Shown: positions 39,663 through 48,145 of the stretch, piece after piece
Layout of the letters: every line of letters starts with the position of its first letter
Position numbering within the stretch: position 1 is the first letter of the stretch
Assembly: GCA_017431785.1 (NCBI GenBank)
Contig: JAFRKJ010000055.1
Location: 1-49,571 of the forward strand
Reading direction: 5' to 3'
From: Bacillota bacterium
Lineage (GTDB): Bacteria > Bacillota > Clostridia > Peptostreptococcales > Anaerovoracaceae
DNA length: 49,571 bases
Made by a program: the position numbers and the translations under genes
The notes under the pieces: model-generated
What the model saw: the letters and a program-made list of their open reading frames with translations, nothing else
Told to the model about the DNA's origin: nothing
Databases searched by the model: none

Positions 39663-39707
39663 TTCATAATTCATCTTGATTATGAACTCGCTCCACATAG
39701 CTGACAA
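39663..39707 (-). promoter_or_regulatory. Promoter and candidate operator of the XRE/zinc-ribbon operon
   Basis: TTGTCA (39702-39707) and CATAAT (39679-39684), 17-nt spacer, minus strand. Perfect 8-bp arms ttcataat (39663-39670) and attatgaa (39679-39686) separated by 8 bp cover the -10 box and start region. Confidence 0.7.
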
Positions 39708-39774
39708 GCAACGCGCTGTTGCTATTGCACATTACGTTTTTCCTGTTCTGTCTTCATGATCTGGTTTTCTCCAC

Positions 39775-40938
39775 TCACTTCAGAGATACGATTTCCTCCA
39801 GAAACGCTCTGGCCTCATCCACGCCTCCACAGGCGTGAAAACTATCTGAAATCCTGATTGCGTTATCTTTGTATGTGCGGTCTGTCAAAACCTCTGTCAG
39901 CGCGTGCAGAATATCCTCTTCGGAAATCGACTCCAGCATGATGCCTGCGCCGAGTTCCTCTGTTCGTTTCGCCACAGCGCCCTGCTCTGGAGTTTGCGGA
40001 AACAGAACCAGCGGAACCTGATAATACAATCCCTCGGAAGCCGAATTCATCCCGCAGTGTGTAATGAACGCATCCGCAATGGAGAGAACCGCCATCTGAT
40101 CCACGGTTTCATGGACCTGAATGTTCTCCGGGAGATTGTCAAACTGCTCCGTATTAGTCCCCATGGAGAGGATGACCTGCCAATCTGTTTCACCAAGTGC
40201 GTGGATACAGTTCCGATAAAACTCTTGATTCTGATTCACCGTTCCCATGGAGATATAGACGGTTTTCTCTGCCGTTTTTTCAATTGGATCAACAATAGGC
40301 CGGATCGAAGGACCAATAAAGTGATATCTGTCCGAGAATGAATCTGCATATGGCTGAAAATACTTCGATGTATAGACGATTGTGTTTGTATCATTATCAT
40401 TCTGAACGATGTCCAGAATGCCTTTGACCGGATACCCCTTCTTCCGCAGACGTTTGATCTGTTTGTTGATCTTCGGCATGGTGACAAGCATCTTCGCAAT
40501 GTCCCAGGAAGACTCCTTCATGTACTTCGCGGAATAACGATTGAAGGCAAATGTCGTGGTCGAGGAAACATACGGCAGACCGTGCTTCATCGCCACTAGC
40601 TTACCCCAGAACGCGACAGAATCTGAAACGATAATATCCGGTTTGATTTCTTCAACCTTTTCTGTCGTCATCTCATCCAGCGCAAGTGTTGATGAAACCA
40701 GAAGCTCCGTTGCAAAAGCTTTATCCTTCCCGACTCTGTCGGCGTTGTCTTTGTCTTCCATCTCAAAGTCGTAGCCGTCGCAGCTTATAAAGACGGCGCC
40801 GGCCTGCTCGATTTTCTCCCGGAACATTTCAAAAGAAAAATAGTAAACCTGATGCCCTGCCTTTGTTAGCTCTTTCACCACCCCTAATGTGGGATTTGTA
40901 TGACCATAGGCTGGTATGCAAAACCACGCAATCTTCAT
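39775..40938 (-). CDS. GT1-family (macrolide-type) glycosyltransferase
   Basis: A 387-residue GT-B glycosyltransferase of the UGT/MGT group. N-terminal acceptor domain begins MKIAWFCIPAYGHTNPTLGVVKEL. The C-terminal nucleotide-sugar domain has VYISMGTVNQN and the signature FITHCGMNSASEGLYYQVPLV followed by PQTPEQ. Such enzymes glycosylate small lipophilic molecules such as macrolides or plant phenolics; the acceptor here is unknown. The ATG at 40938 has a GAGGAA site; the earlier ATG at 40953 overlaps the preceding stop (ATGA). Second gene after the XRE-desulfoferrodoxin regulator. Confidence 0.9.
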   Translation of the reverse strand: MKIAWFCIPAYGHTNPTLGVVKELTKAGHQVYYFSFEMFREKIEQAGAVFISCDGYDFEMEDKDNADRVGKDKAFATELLVSSTLALDEMTTEKVEEIKPDIIVSDSVAFWGKLVAMKHGLPYVSSTTTFAFNRYSAKYMKESSWDIAKMLVTMPKINKQIKRLRKKGYPVKGILDIVQNDNDTNTIVYTSKYFQPYADSFSDRYHFIGPSIRPIVDPIEKTAEKTVYISMGTVNQNQEFYRNCIHALGETDWQVILSMGTNTEQFDNLPENIQVHETVDQMAVLSIADAFITHCGMNSASEGLYYQVPLVLFPQTPEQGAVAKRTEELGAGIMLESISEEDILHALTEVLTDRTYKDNAIRISDSFHACGGVDEARAFLEEIVSLK

Positions 40939-40949
40939 TTTTGAATTCC

Positions 40950-41543
40950 TCATTTAAAATCCGGCCTTACTTGAAACAGTCCGTGACGGTTGCAATACGC
41001 ATAAATCTTCCTGACGCGATTGATTTTGAACCTCGCTTCTGCCTGCCCTTCCGGATACATTTTAACAAACTGAACACTCTGGTCCGATACAGCTGCAAGA
41101 AATGATATGTAGTGTTCTTTATCCATCGCGTGATCAACGGAAACGTAGTATTCATCCTCCACAATCTCAACGCGTATGGCATGATCCGCATCTGCATCTT
41201 CAGGCTCTGCCGGCGGTAAAGTGATTCCGCAGCAGCTAACAACGGCTTCGCCAATTGTCCGGATTACGTTTCCGCAGACTGGACAAACATAGAATTTCCC
41301 TTTGATGATATTCGATGACTGATTACTGTTTCGAATGTCTTCGCCTGACAGCAGTTCAATCACAGAAATCCCGAGAGCCTTCGCCAGCGGCTCAAGCAGA
41401 CTGATATCAGGAAAGCCCTGACCTGTTTCCCATTTGCTGATTGTCTTGCTGCTGACAAATATTTTATTTGCCAGAGCTTCCTGCGTCATGTTTTTGTTTT
41501 CCCGAAGCTTTCGTATTACTGCTCCTGTGACATATTTATTCAT
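40950..41543 (-). CDS. XRE regulator fused to a desulfoferrodoxin (superoxide reductase-like) module
   Basis: A 197-residue fusion. Residues 8-66 are a Cro/CI helix-turn-helix (IRKLRENKNMTQEALANKIFVSSKTISKWETG). Residues 83-110 match desulfoferrodoxin centre I (C87, C90, C104, C105: YVCPVCGN and SCCG). Residues 118-192 match the superoxide reductase centre II fold, with all five iron ligands in place: H121, H138, H144, C184 and H187 (DHAMDKEHYI, YAYCNRHGLF). It could be a DNA-binding sensor of superoxide, oxygen or iron state. AAGGAGGG ribosome site. It overlaps the glycosyltransferase frame. Confidence 0.9.
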   Translation of the reverse strand: MNKYVTGAVIRKLRENKNMTQEALANKIFVSSKTISKWETGQGFPDISLLEPLAKALGISVIELLSGEDIRNSNQSSNIIKGKFYVCPVCGNVIRTIGEAVVSCCGITLPPAEPEDADADHAIRVEIVEDEYYVSVDHAMDKEHYISFLAAVSDQSVQFVKMYPEGQAEARFKINRVRKIYAYCNRHGLFQVRPDFK

Positions 41544-41597
41544 TTCAGTTTACCCTCCTTATGAGTCTAAACTACCACAAAAGCAGTAACGGCACTA

Positions 41598-41612
41598 TCC
41601 ACGCAGCGTGGA
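41598..41612. promoter_or_regulatory. Palindrome upstream of the XRE-desulfoferrodoxin operon
   Basis: tccacgc-a-gcgtgga, 7-bp perfect arms about the single centre base, extended by CAC/GTG across a 2-nt bulge. It lies 55-69 bp before the regulator's ATG. No clear -35/-10 pair is seen nearby, so operator function is only a suggestion. Confidence 0.4.
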
Positions 41613-41653
41613 GTGACGCCTGTACGATTACTGATACTTTCTAATATAATTAT

Positions 41654-41685
41654 AGCTCCCCACTGCCAGATGGCAATGAGGAGCT
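41654..41685. terminator. Hairpin downstream of the LicD operon
   Basis: 14-bp stem with mismatches (agctccccactgcc/ggcaatgaggagct) and a 4-nt loop, 15 nt after the end of the LicD-like gene. The T tract is weak on the minus strand (ATAATTATATT) and short on the plus strand (TTTTG). Confidence 0.55.
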
Positions 41686-41699
41686 TTTGTATCGTTTCT

Positions 41700-42932
41700 T
41701 TATCCAATCACAATAGGCTCCAGATGTTCCTCCGGAACGAGTTCCAGCAGTCTTTCTCTGACATTCTCTTCCCCTCTTCGTTCAAGGATTTCGCAATAGA
41801 TATTGAAGATTTCTCTGTCAAAGTAAACCGGCAGATCAATTCGTATCATTCTTGTCATGACTGCATCGTAATCTTCCAGAATTTCTTCCAGCTCTTCCCA
41901 CTTATCCTGAGCGTACAAATCCTTGATCTGCTGTTTCAGCGGCATATACTGATCCCACATATTGATTCGCGCAGCTGTTCTCAACACAATGCGCCAGGAA
42001 TCATCGATGACTTTGTTGCATTGCTTATGTTCTTCCACTGCAGGGAAATACATCGGTTTGTCGATATAATCCTCCAACCCCTGATCCTTCAGGTAGTCCA
42101 GATACTTACTGTACGGCAGATCCTCATCCAAAAGCACCAGCCTCATGATGACATCGTCAGTACCTCTCATCTTTCTGTTCATCCAGTACTTGCTGAACTG
42201 TTTGGTAAAGAATGTATCAACATCTTCAGGAATCTGATATGTTCTTCCTTCGAATTCCAAATCCATCAGGTTGCTGAACAATCCCTTTGGAAATGCTGTT
42301 CTATTGACTGTAGTGAAACGTCTGAAATACAGCGTATCATCCAGTGTCGCATCTTTTTGCAGCTCATTCATACACTCGAGCAGTTGATCGCGAAGCGCAG
42401 GGCCAAGTGATTTACCTTCCCGCAGCATATTAATGCATTCCATCATCTTGTCGACGATCTTCTGCTTCTGATTCGCTTCCGCTCTGTAGACTGCCTCGTA
42501 CTTGATTTTCCTCAGGAGTGCTTTCAGACCCGATTTTCTGGTTCTCTTCTTTACCTTTTCACATTCTCTGGACAGCAATGGCCATATATTGATGGCAAGG
42601 CCAAGCTCTTTCGCTCGGACCGGAGATTTCTTGTTGATATACGTAGAATTCTTGTCTACATAGCGAAAAGCGATATTCCCGAAATCTGCATTGGAAAACA
42701 GAGACTCAACCAGTCTGTCATCCGGCTTTTTCTCCTCGATCGCTTTCTGAAAAGCAATCGCGTCTCTCCACAGCATTGCTATATTGATTTCATATCGAGA
42801 GCTCTCAAATTCACCTATGTTGTATGCGGACAGAGCGGTATTCGTAAAGAGAAACATCGTCAATCCGTTTTCTTTACAAACATCCGTGACCTCATCCAGC
42901 ATCGTTAGCAGTTTTTCCTGTGCTCTATTCAC
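41700..42932 (-). CDS. LicD-like protein lacking the catalytic motif
   Basis: A 410-residue protein that parallels the LicD protein encoded just upstream in the operon: both begin with a helix ending CKENGL/CRENGI. Where the active partner has the GG loop and DDDVD, this one has FLFTNTALSAYNIG and SRYEINIAM, so the metal-binding Asp residues are gone. The long C-terminal half is mostly helical. It starts with GTG and overlaps the upstream gene by 8 nt, with a GGAGAG site. Probably a non-catalytic partner or regulator; a different activity is possible. Confidence 0.8.
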   Translation of the reverse strand: MNRAQEKLLTMLDEVTDVCKENGLTMFLFTNTALSAYNIGEFESSRYEINIAMLWRDAIAFQKAIEEKKPDDRLVESLFSNADFGNIAFRYVDKNSTYINKKSPVRAKELGLAINIWPLLSRECEKVKKRTRKSGLKALLRKIKYEAVYRAEANQKQKIVDKMMECINMLREGKSLGPALRDQLLECMNELQKDATLDDTLYFRRFTTVNRTAFPKGLFSNLMDLEFEGRTYQIPEDVDTFFTKQFSKYWMNRKMRGTDDVIMRLVLLDEDLPYSKYLDYLKDQGLEDYIDKPMYFPAVEEHKQCNKVIDDSWRIVLRTAARINMWDQYMPLKQQIKDLYAQDKWEELEEILEDYDAVMTRMIRIDLPVYFDREIFNIYCEILERRGEENVRERLLELVPEEHLEPIVIG

Positions 42933-44547
42933 GATTCTCTCCTTCTATTGCCGCCTGCATCTCTTTTAACTGATCACCAATATGCAAAAGCAGCAATCCG
43001 TTGTGATTATCCTCACGTGCCGCTTCATAGAGTGCCTTAGCCTCTTCTAAATTGCCAGCTTTGAACTCCACATCTGCGAGGAGACACAAGAGTTCAGGAC
43101 GTTCAGGATACTCTGAAATCATCTGTTTAAGCTCACTTCTGACATCTGGAATCGCTGCTGCATCCAAATCGCCATAAACCCTGAGATACAAATCAAGATA
43201 TCCTCTGTTGAATCTATCGAATGCAAACCCATGCTGTTTTGCTTCTTCAAAGAATGCTGCAGCGCCTGGGATATCTTTTTCGTAGATTGCCTCATACGCA
43301 TCACCGATGTTCTTGAGGTACTCGTATTCATCCAGGAGCATGCCTTCCAATTCACCAGTCCTCATTCGCCATTCAAGAATGGAGCGCGCTCTCGAGTATT
43401 CCCCTTTGTGGATCAACGGCAGCAGAGCATAGTATAAGTTGTCATCACCAATGTTGATATATGTCTGAACGCTTTTGAAAATCTCACTGAGCTGTGTCCT
43501 GGTCCATATGCCGAAGTACTCTTCCAGTTTGTCGTAGCTGCCGGTTTCAGCCCACTCTTTCAGGACAACTGCATCAACACCAAACTCTTTGTAATGCGCA
43601 TCGATCAGCATTTTTTTCATGTTCTGCAGTTCGCCTGTTGCACGCTTATCATTGAAATACTTGCGCATCCTGAAATCTTTTCTCGGGATATATGTTTTAT
43701 GTATTTCATCAGCATCGAGGAACTGCATGTAGTCATCAACATAATACTGATATGATATGTGATCATTCGAAGCGATGTTATGCCATGTTCCCTGATCGTC
43801 GCTTTCCGGAATCATGACCCATGAGTCACCGAAATCCGCCCGCAGGAACTTTTCGACCTGGCTCGGCACCGGAAGCATGGCATCTTCAAAGAGCATGTAC
43901 TTTGGCTCACCAAGCCACTCAATATCATAGATTGCACATCTCATTCCCCACCTTGAGCAGCATTCGTCAGCATCTTCCATCTCAATACTGAACAGATCCT
44001 TTTCAAGTTCCTCAAGAACCTTCTCGCGGCCTTCTGTTTCAAATCTCTTTCTGTACTCGAAATAGATTTCATCCGTATAGTCGTATACACGGGAATTTGC
44101 TACGATATAGGCGTCTTTGAGAAGTTCTGCGTAGAGCCAGTGCTTCTTGAGCCATTCCTCTCTGGCTTCGTGATCACGCGGCATCGGATCGAGAACAAAA
44201 ATTTCCATGAAATATCCATTCGCCGTATCATCAACAATTCTGGATTTTGTCAGCATTGCGCTGTCTTTTGCAGAAAGTCTAGGAAGCGTGTCATCATACC
44301 ACTCGTAATAATGGCTATCGCACAGTACCAGATCATTCTCCTCCAGCTGATCGCGTATGGCCTGCAGTTTTTCATAATCTTCTCTGAAAAAATACAGATC
44401 CACATCATCATCCCACGGCAAGAAGCCCCGGTGTCTGACTGCGCCCAAAGCTCCGCCGCCACTGAGGTAATATTTGATGCCGTTTTCTCTGCATATCCTG
44501 TCTGTCAAAAGCAGGAGATCATATAGTTTTTTCTGATGGTCGTTCAT
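42925..44547 (-). CDS. LicD-family nucleotidyl/phosphotransferase with helical repeats
   Basis: A 540-residue protein. The LicD domain (1-290) has the full motif YYLSGGGALGAVRHRGFLPWDDDVDL with D46-D48 and D50. LicD-family enzymes transfer phosphocholine or related phosphate groups onto surface glycans and teichoic acids. Residues about 370-530 form TPR-like helical pairs (HKGEYSRARSILEW, AGNLEEAKALYEAA), possibly a docking surface. It follows the GNAT gene by 1 nt and overlaps the degenerate LicD-like gene. Confidence 0.87.
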   Translation of the reverse strand: MNDHQKKLYDLLLLTDRICRENGIKYYLSGGGALGAVRHRGFLPWDDDVDLYFFREDYEKLQAIRDQLEENDLVLCDSHYYEWYDDTLPRLSAKDSAMLTKSRIVDDTANGYFMEIFVLDPMPRDHEAREEWLKKHWLYAELLKDAYIVANSRVYDYTDEIYFEYRKRFETEGREKVLEELEKDLFSIEMEDADECCSRWGMRCAIYDIEWLGEPKYMLFEDAMLPVPSQVEKFLRADFGDSWVMIPESDDQGTWHNIASNDHISYQYYVDDYMQFLDADEIHKTYIPRKDFRMRKYFNDKRATGELQNMKKMLIDAHYKEFGVDAVVLKEWAETGSYDKLEEYFGIWTRTQLSEIFKSVQTYINIGDDNLYYALLPLIHKGEYSRARSILEWRMRTGELEGMLLDEYEYLKNIGDAYEAIYEKDIPGAAAFFEEAKQHGFAFDRFNRGYLDLYLRVYGDLDAAAIPDVRSELKQMISEYPERPELLCLLADVEFKAGNLEEAKALYEAAREDNHNGLLLLHIGDQLKEMQAAIEGENRE

Positions 44548-44548
44548 T

Positions 44549-45352
44549 TTATTTATCTTTTTTTACTAATTTCGCCGAGTAACCAATGAAATCATACCCC
44601 ATTTTCTCATGAAGTCTGATCGTCTTGATATTATCTTCGATGAGATATGCAAGACCGCGTTTCCCTTCATTCCTGACGAGGTTCCATGTGCTTGCAGTGA
44701 TCGCTCTTCCCAGACCTCTGCCCCTCATCTCCGGATCTGTAACCAATCCGCCGACGACTGCGATTTTATCTGTTTCGCCGTTCGTCGCGTTAGTGGCTAT
44801 CATACGTCCGGTTTCATCGCGGATGATGAAGAGTCTTCCAAACCCTTCTTCCAGACGGCGGCGAAGACTTTCGATCAAAGCTTCCCGTTCATAGACTTCA
44901 CTGAAGATATCTGCCTTGAGCATCAAATCGGCAATCTCTTCGACATCAGCATCGGTCGCTTCTTTGATGTCTACATCCAGTCCGCCTTCCATCTCTTTAT
45001 TAGCGGTAATGATATGATTGGATTCATAGATATAATCATCCAGATTCAGAATCTCTTCAAGCTGTTCAAGAATATACTTCGGACAGATGATGACATTCGG
45101 CTGAATCTCCTCCAGAAGTTTTTCTGCATCCTCAAGAACGCAGCCCTCTCTTCCGTAGAGGTGGAGACAATCGTAATAGCGGTAATATACACAGCTTATC
45201 TGTCCATTTTCTTCAGAAGTCCACAATCCGAGTCCTTCTTCCTCAGCACCACATTCGATAACATCCATATACAGGTAAAAACACTGTACATAGTCTTCTC
45301 CAATATAGTCGAGTACCGGTTGGATCTCCTGATTTGTTCGCTTGACTAACAT
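44549..45352 (-). CDS. GNAT-family acetyltransferase, first gene of the LicD operon
   Basis: A 267-residue protein. The N-terminal half (1-130) is a divergent GNAT-like or substrate domain starting MLVKRTNQEIQPVLDYIGEDY. The C-terminal half is a clear GNAT domain with VGGLVTDPEMRGRGLGRAI (acetyl-CoA loop) and LHEKMGYDFIGY. The gene has a near-consensus promoter and an AAGGAG site, and leads an operon with two LicD-like genes, suggesting modification of a surface polymer precursor. Confidence 0.88.
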   Translation of the reverse strand: MLVKRTNQEIQPVLDYIGEDYVQCFYLYMDVIECGAEEEGLGLWTSEENGQISCVYYRYYDCLHLYGREGCVLEDAEKLLEEIQPNVIICPKYILEQLEEILNLDDYIYESNHIITANKEMEGGLDVDIKEATDADVEEIADLMLKADIFSEVYEREALIESLRRRLEEGFGRLFIIRDETGRMIATNATNGETDKIAVVGGLVTDPEMRGRGLGRAITASTWNLVRNEGKRGLAYLIEDNIKTIRLHEKMGYDFIGYSAKLVKKDK

Positions 45353-45393
45353 AGCATTTCTCTCCTTACATAATTGTGTTCATACTTATCAAC

Positions 45394-45422
45394 ATTATAA
45401 AAAAAATACAAATAATAGTCAA
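45394..45422 (-). promoter_or_regulatory. Promoter of the GNAT-LicD operon
   Basis: TTGACT (45417-45422) and TATAAT (45394-45399), 17-nt AT-rich spacer with a T7 run, minus strand; about 42 nt before the GNAT ATG. Confidence 0.85.
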
Positions 45423-45482
45423 TGAATCTGAACCCTCCCAATACAGGGCTCAAAATCCGCCGATCCGATAGTTTTTCAGCAC

Positions 45483-45521
45483 AAAAAAGGCTGCCACAAT
45501 TACAGCATTGTGACAGCCTTT
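45483..45521 (-). terminator. Intrinsic terminator after the iron-type dehydrogenase gene
   Basis: 15-bp stem with one mismatch (AAAGGCTGTCACAAT/ATTGTGGCAGCCTTT on the minus strand), 6-nt loop and a TTTTTT-type tail, 10 nt after the stop codon. Confidence 0.9.
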
Positions 45522-45530
45522 GATTTGCTT

Positions 45531-46658
45531 TTAAACTCCGGTGACTCGTTTGATAATACCCTCGATTTCCATAAGATTCGGTTTCCTTGGGTTTGTCTGA
45601 GTGCACACATCTGCCATAGCGGTCTCTGCCATCTCCCTTCTGAGCGCATCCACCTCACTCGTGCAGATGTCCATCTTGGCAAGGGTGTCCGGTATTCCGA
45701 ACAAACGGTTCATATCCCTGACCTTGCTGCAGAGACTGCTGACCGCCAGCGGGACGCTTGAATATGGAAGTCCGATCAGCTTGGAAAGGCGCTGCATTTT
45801 CCTCGCAGCGACAGTTTCCGTGCCGCTCTCCAGAAATGCATTGTACTCAATGACATGTGGCAAAAGCAATGCATTCGCCCTGCCGTGCGGGATGTGAAAT
45901 TTCGCGCCGATGGCATGAGCAATACTGTGGTTGATCCCCAGGCCTACCATGTTGAATGACATCCCGGAAAGACAGGCCGCGTTATGAACCTTCTCTCTGG
46001 CTTCCATATCATCTCCGTGTGCATAAGCATATGGCAGGAAACGCATCAGCAGAGTCACAGATTTTTCTGCCAGCGCATCGGTAAAATCATTGGATTTCGT
46101 CGACAGATACGATTCAATTGCGTGTGTCAATGCATCCATACCTGTATCCGCGGTGATATTAGGCGGCATCGATTGAACAAGTTCCGGATCAAGAATCGCA
46201 ACATGTGGCTGAAGTGCCTCATCGACCAGAGGATACTTGATGCCCTGCTCTGCATTTGTGATGACAGAAAACTTCGTAACTTCTGATCCCGTTCCGCTAG
46301 TGGTTGGTACTGCATAGAAACATTTGATTGTATGGCGGTCCGATTTCCAAGCCATATATGCGATGCCTTTGGCTGCATCGATTACTGAACCGCCGCCCAA
46401 TGCAATCATATAATCCGCCTGACATTCAGATAAAAAGTTGATGCCATCGGCAATGATCTCTGTCGGAGGATCCGGTACGACCTTATCGTAAATGTGAACG
46501 GTACAGCGCTCGAGATGATCCATGATTTTCTCTACCATGCCGGATTTTTTTACAAATGCATCACAAACGATAATCACATTCGCATCGTCGATATCATCCA
46601 GTGCACAAAGTGAATCCTTACCGAAAAACAGATTTGATTTCAGCTTAAAATTATCCAT
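45531..46658 (-). CDS. Iron-containing alcohol dehydrogenase
   Basis: A 375-residue group III alcohol dehydrogenase. NAD-binding region GGGSVIDAAKGIAYM, TTSGTGSEVTKFSVI, and metal ligands in GMDALTHAIES (Asp, His), INHSIAHAIG and IPHGRANALLLP (His). It interconverts an alcohol and aldehyde; propanediol or lactaldehyde-type substrates are plausible but not proven. It lies 131 nt after the LarA gene on the same strand, so the two may be co-transcribed. Weak ribosome site (AGGT). Confidence 0.93.
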   Translation of the reverse strand: MDNFKLKSNLFFGKDSLCALDDIDDANVIIVCDAFVKKSGMVEKIMDHLERCTVHIYDKVVPDPPTEIIADGINFLSECQADYMIALGGGSVIDAAKGIAYMAWKSDRHTIKCFYAVPTTSGTGSEVTKFSVITNAEQGIKYPLVDEALQPHVAILDPELVQSMPPNITADTGMDALTHAIESYLSTKSNDFTDALAEKSVTLLMRFLPYAYAHGDDMEAREKVHNAACLSGMSFNMVGLGINHSIAHAIGAKFHIPHGRANALLLPHVIEYNAFLESGTETVAARKMQRLSKLIGLPYSSVPLAVSSLCSKVRDMNRLFGIPDTLAKMDICTSEVDALRREMAETAMADVCTQTNPRKPNLMEIEGIIKRVTGV

Positions 46659-46789
46659 ATTAAATACCTATCGAATCATATACATGCTGTGAGACGACCA
46701 CCTGCATATGCAAGCTTTTTATTCAAACTTATTTTACTAGAATACTGTTTTGATTTCAATTTCATTAGTTTTCTGGTCAATGGAACTCT

Positions 46790-48070
46790 TTAGTCCACAC
46801 CTTCGACCATCGGCACTACGCTGCCGCCGTAAGGGATAATGTACACTGTTTTGTTTTCAAAATCCACACCCTTCATGAGTTCAGAAACATCAGTATACGC
46901 CGTCATTCCCATAGGCTGTGTTGTATCTTTGTCTATCGTTGTTAGAACTCTGCACTCTCCCTTTTTCAGGTTTTCCACAGTAAGGTAAAAGATAAATCCT
47001 CCTATTGTAAAGTCAGCCCTGAGGGCAGAATCAAGTCTTCCTTCTTTGAGAGGCTGAAGCCATGCAGTGTAGTCCGGAGCGCCGCACCCTTCCGGGCACT
47101 TTGCGAGCCAGAACATCTGACCTCCCTCCTTCATGGCCCGCATGCCATTGAGCATTCCCTTGCAGCCCTGGTACAGGTTCATATCCTTCGGGGCTCCGCC
47201 GCTGGATACAATGACGATGTCAGCTTCGTAGTCGATCCACTTCTCATAGCACTTTTTCTGGAACTCGCAGCTTTCCTTCCATGCCTCATACATGTCTCCG
47301 CCAAAGAGACCGCTGTATCTGCCGCTTGTAGACACCACAATGTTAATGCTAAATGCAACGTCCACAAAAGCTGCCGCTTCATTCATATCTTCATTAATAG
47401 GATTGTTTTCCAAAAGCGAGCAGCCGACCCTTGGGTCTGAATGGGCTATTCTAGGATCTAAGGCTCTTTCATGATTCTGTCTGATTGTCTGTCTGGAAGC
47501 AACTCCCGGAAGGATGTTTTTCCTGCCGCCTCCAAAGCCTGCCATCATATGATGGACGGTGCCGCCCACCACGACTACTTTGCGGTCGATTACAAGCGGA
47601 TTGACACTGACATCGGTTCCTCTTGCAGTTGTGCCCACATACACATTGTCTCCATCGCAGTCGTGATCCAGAACCTGTACGTTTTCATACATGTAGGAGC
47701 CTGCGATGATTTCTTTTTCCTGCTCTGTGGACTTCCTGTGTGTGCCTAGAGCGATCAGAACAACGATATTCTCAAAGGCCACGCCTATGTCATCGTGCAG
47801 GTAATGTCCGAGGAGTGTCATGATATCCCCTTGATGCATCCAGCTTCTGGTGATATCAGACACAACGATTGTGACCTGATCACCGGCAGTGATCCTCTTC
47901 CTTAGAGGTTCTGAGCCGATTGCCTCCTCTTCAACGCATTTTCTGAAAGCTTCTGCCACATCCTCTATCTCCGGCATGGAATCAGGATTCAGCACCTCTA
48001 CAGTCTTCGCGCCTTTCACCTCAATCTCCACTTCTTCAGTTCCATATTTCATCTTAGCTGTATAATCCAT
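46790..48070 (-). CDS. larA: LarA-type (nickel-pincer) lactate racemase family protein
   Basis: A 426-residue protein of the LarA family. Signatures: SDITRSWM, ALGTHRKSTEQE (His), VVGGTVHHMMAGFGGGRKNILPG containing the Lys position that binds the nickel-pincer cofactor, and SRQTIRQNH. LarA racemises D- and L-lactate; relatives racemise other 2-hydroxy acids. The cofactor-making genes larB, larC and larE are not in the window. The ATG at 48070 has an AGAGG site at 8 nt and gives the normal length; a TTG-started extension of 23 residues is rejected. Confidence 0.88.
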   Translation of the reverse strand: MDYTAKMKYGTEEVEIEVKGAKTVEVLNPDSMPEIEDVAEAFRKCVEEEAIGSEPLRKRITAGDQVTIVVSDITRSWMHQGDIMTLLGHYLHDDIGVAFENIVVLIALGTHRKSTEQEKEIIAGSYMYENVQVLDHDCDGDNVYVGTTARGTDVSVNPLVIDRKVVVVGGTVHHMMAGFGGGRKNILPGVASRQTIRQNHERALDPRIAHSDPRVGCSLLENNPINEDMNEAAAFVDVAFSINIVVSTSGRYSGLFGGDMYEAWKESCEFQKKCYEKWIDYEADIVIVSSGGAPKDMNLYQGCKGMLNGMRAMKEGGQMFWLAKCPEGCGAPDYTAWLQPLKEGRLDSALRADFTIGGFIFYLTVENLKKGECRVLTTIDKDTTQPMGMTAYTDVSELMKGVDFENKTVYIIPYGGSVVPMVEGVD

Positions 48071-48145
48071 AATGAATACCTCTACTTTACCTAATTCGAG
48101 ACATAAGACAGGTGCACTCTGTGTGACAAAAGTGTACAATCATGC

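Noticed and set aside
34516-48129. The 11-mer ctgtgtgacaa occurs upstream of both the GTPase fusion (34516-34526) and larA (48119-48129).
   Set aside because: Shared 11-mers are expected many times by chance in 50 kb, and the surrounding bases differ, so no common regulator can be claimed.
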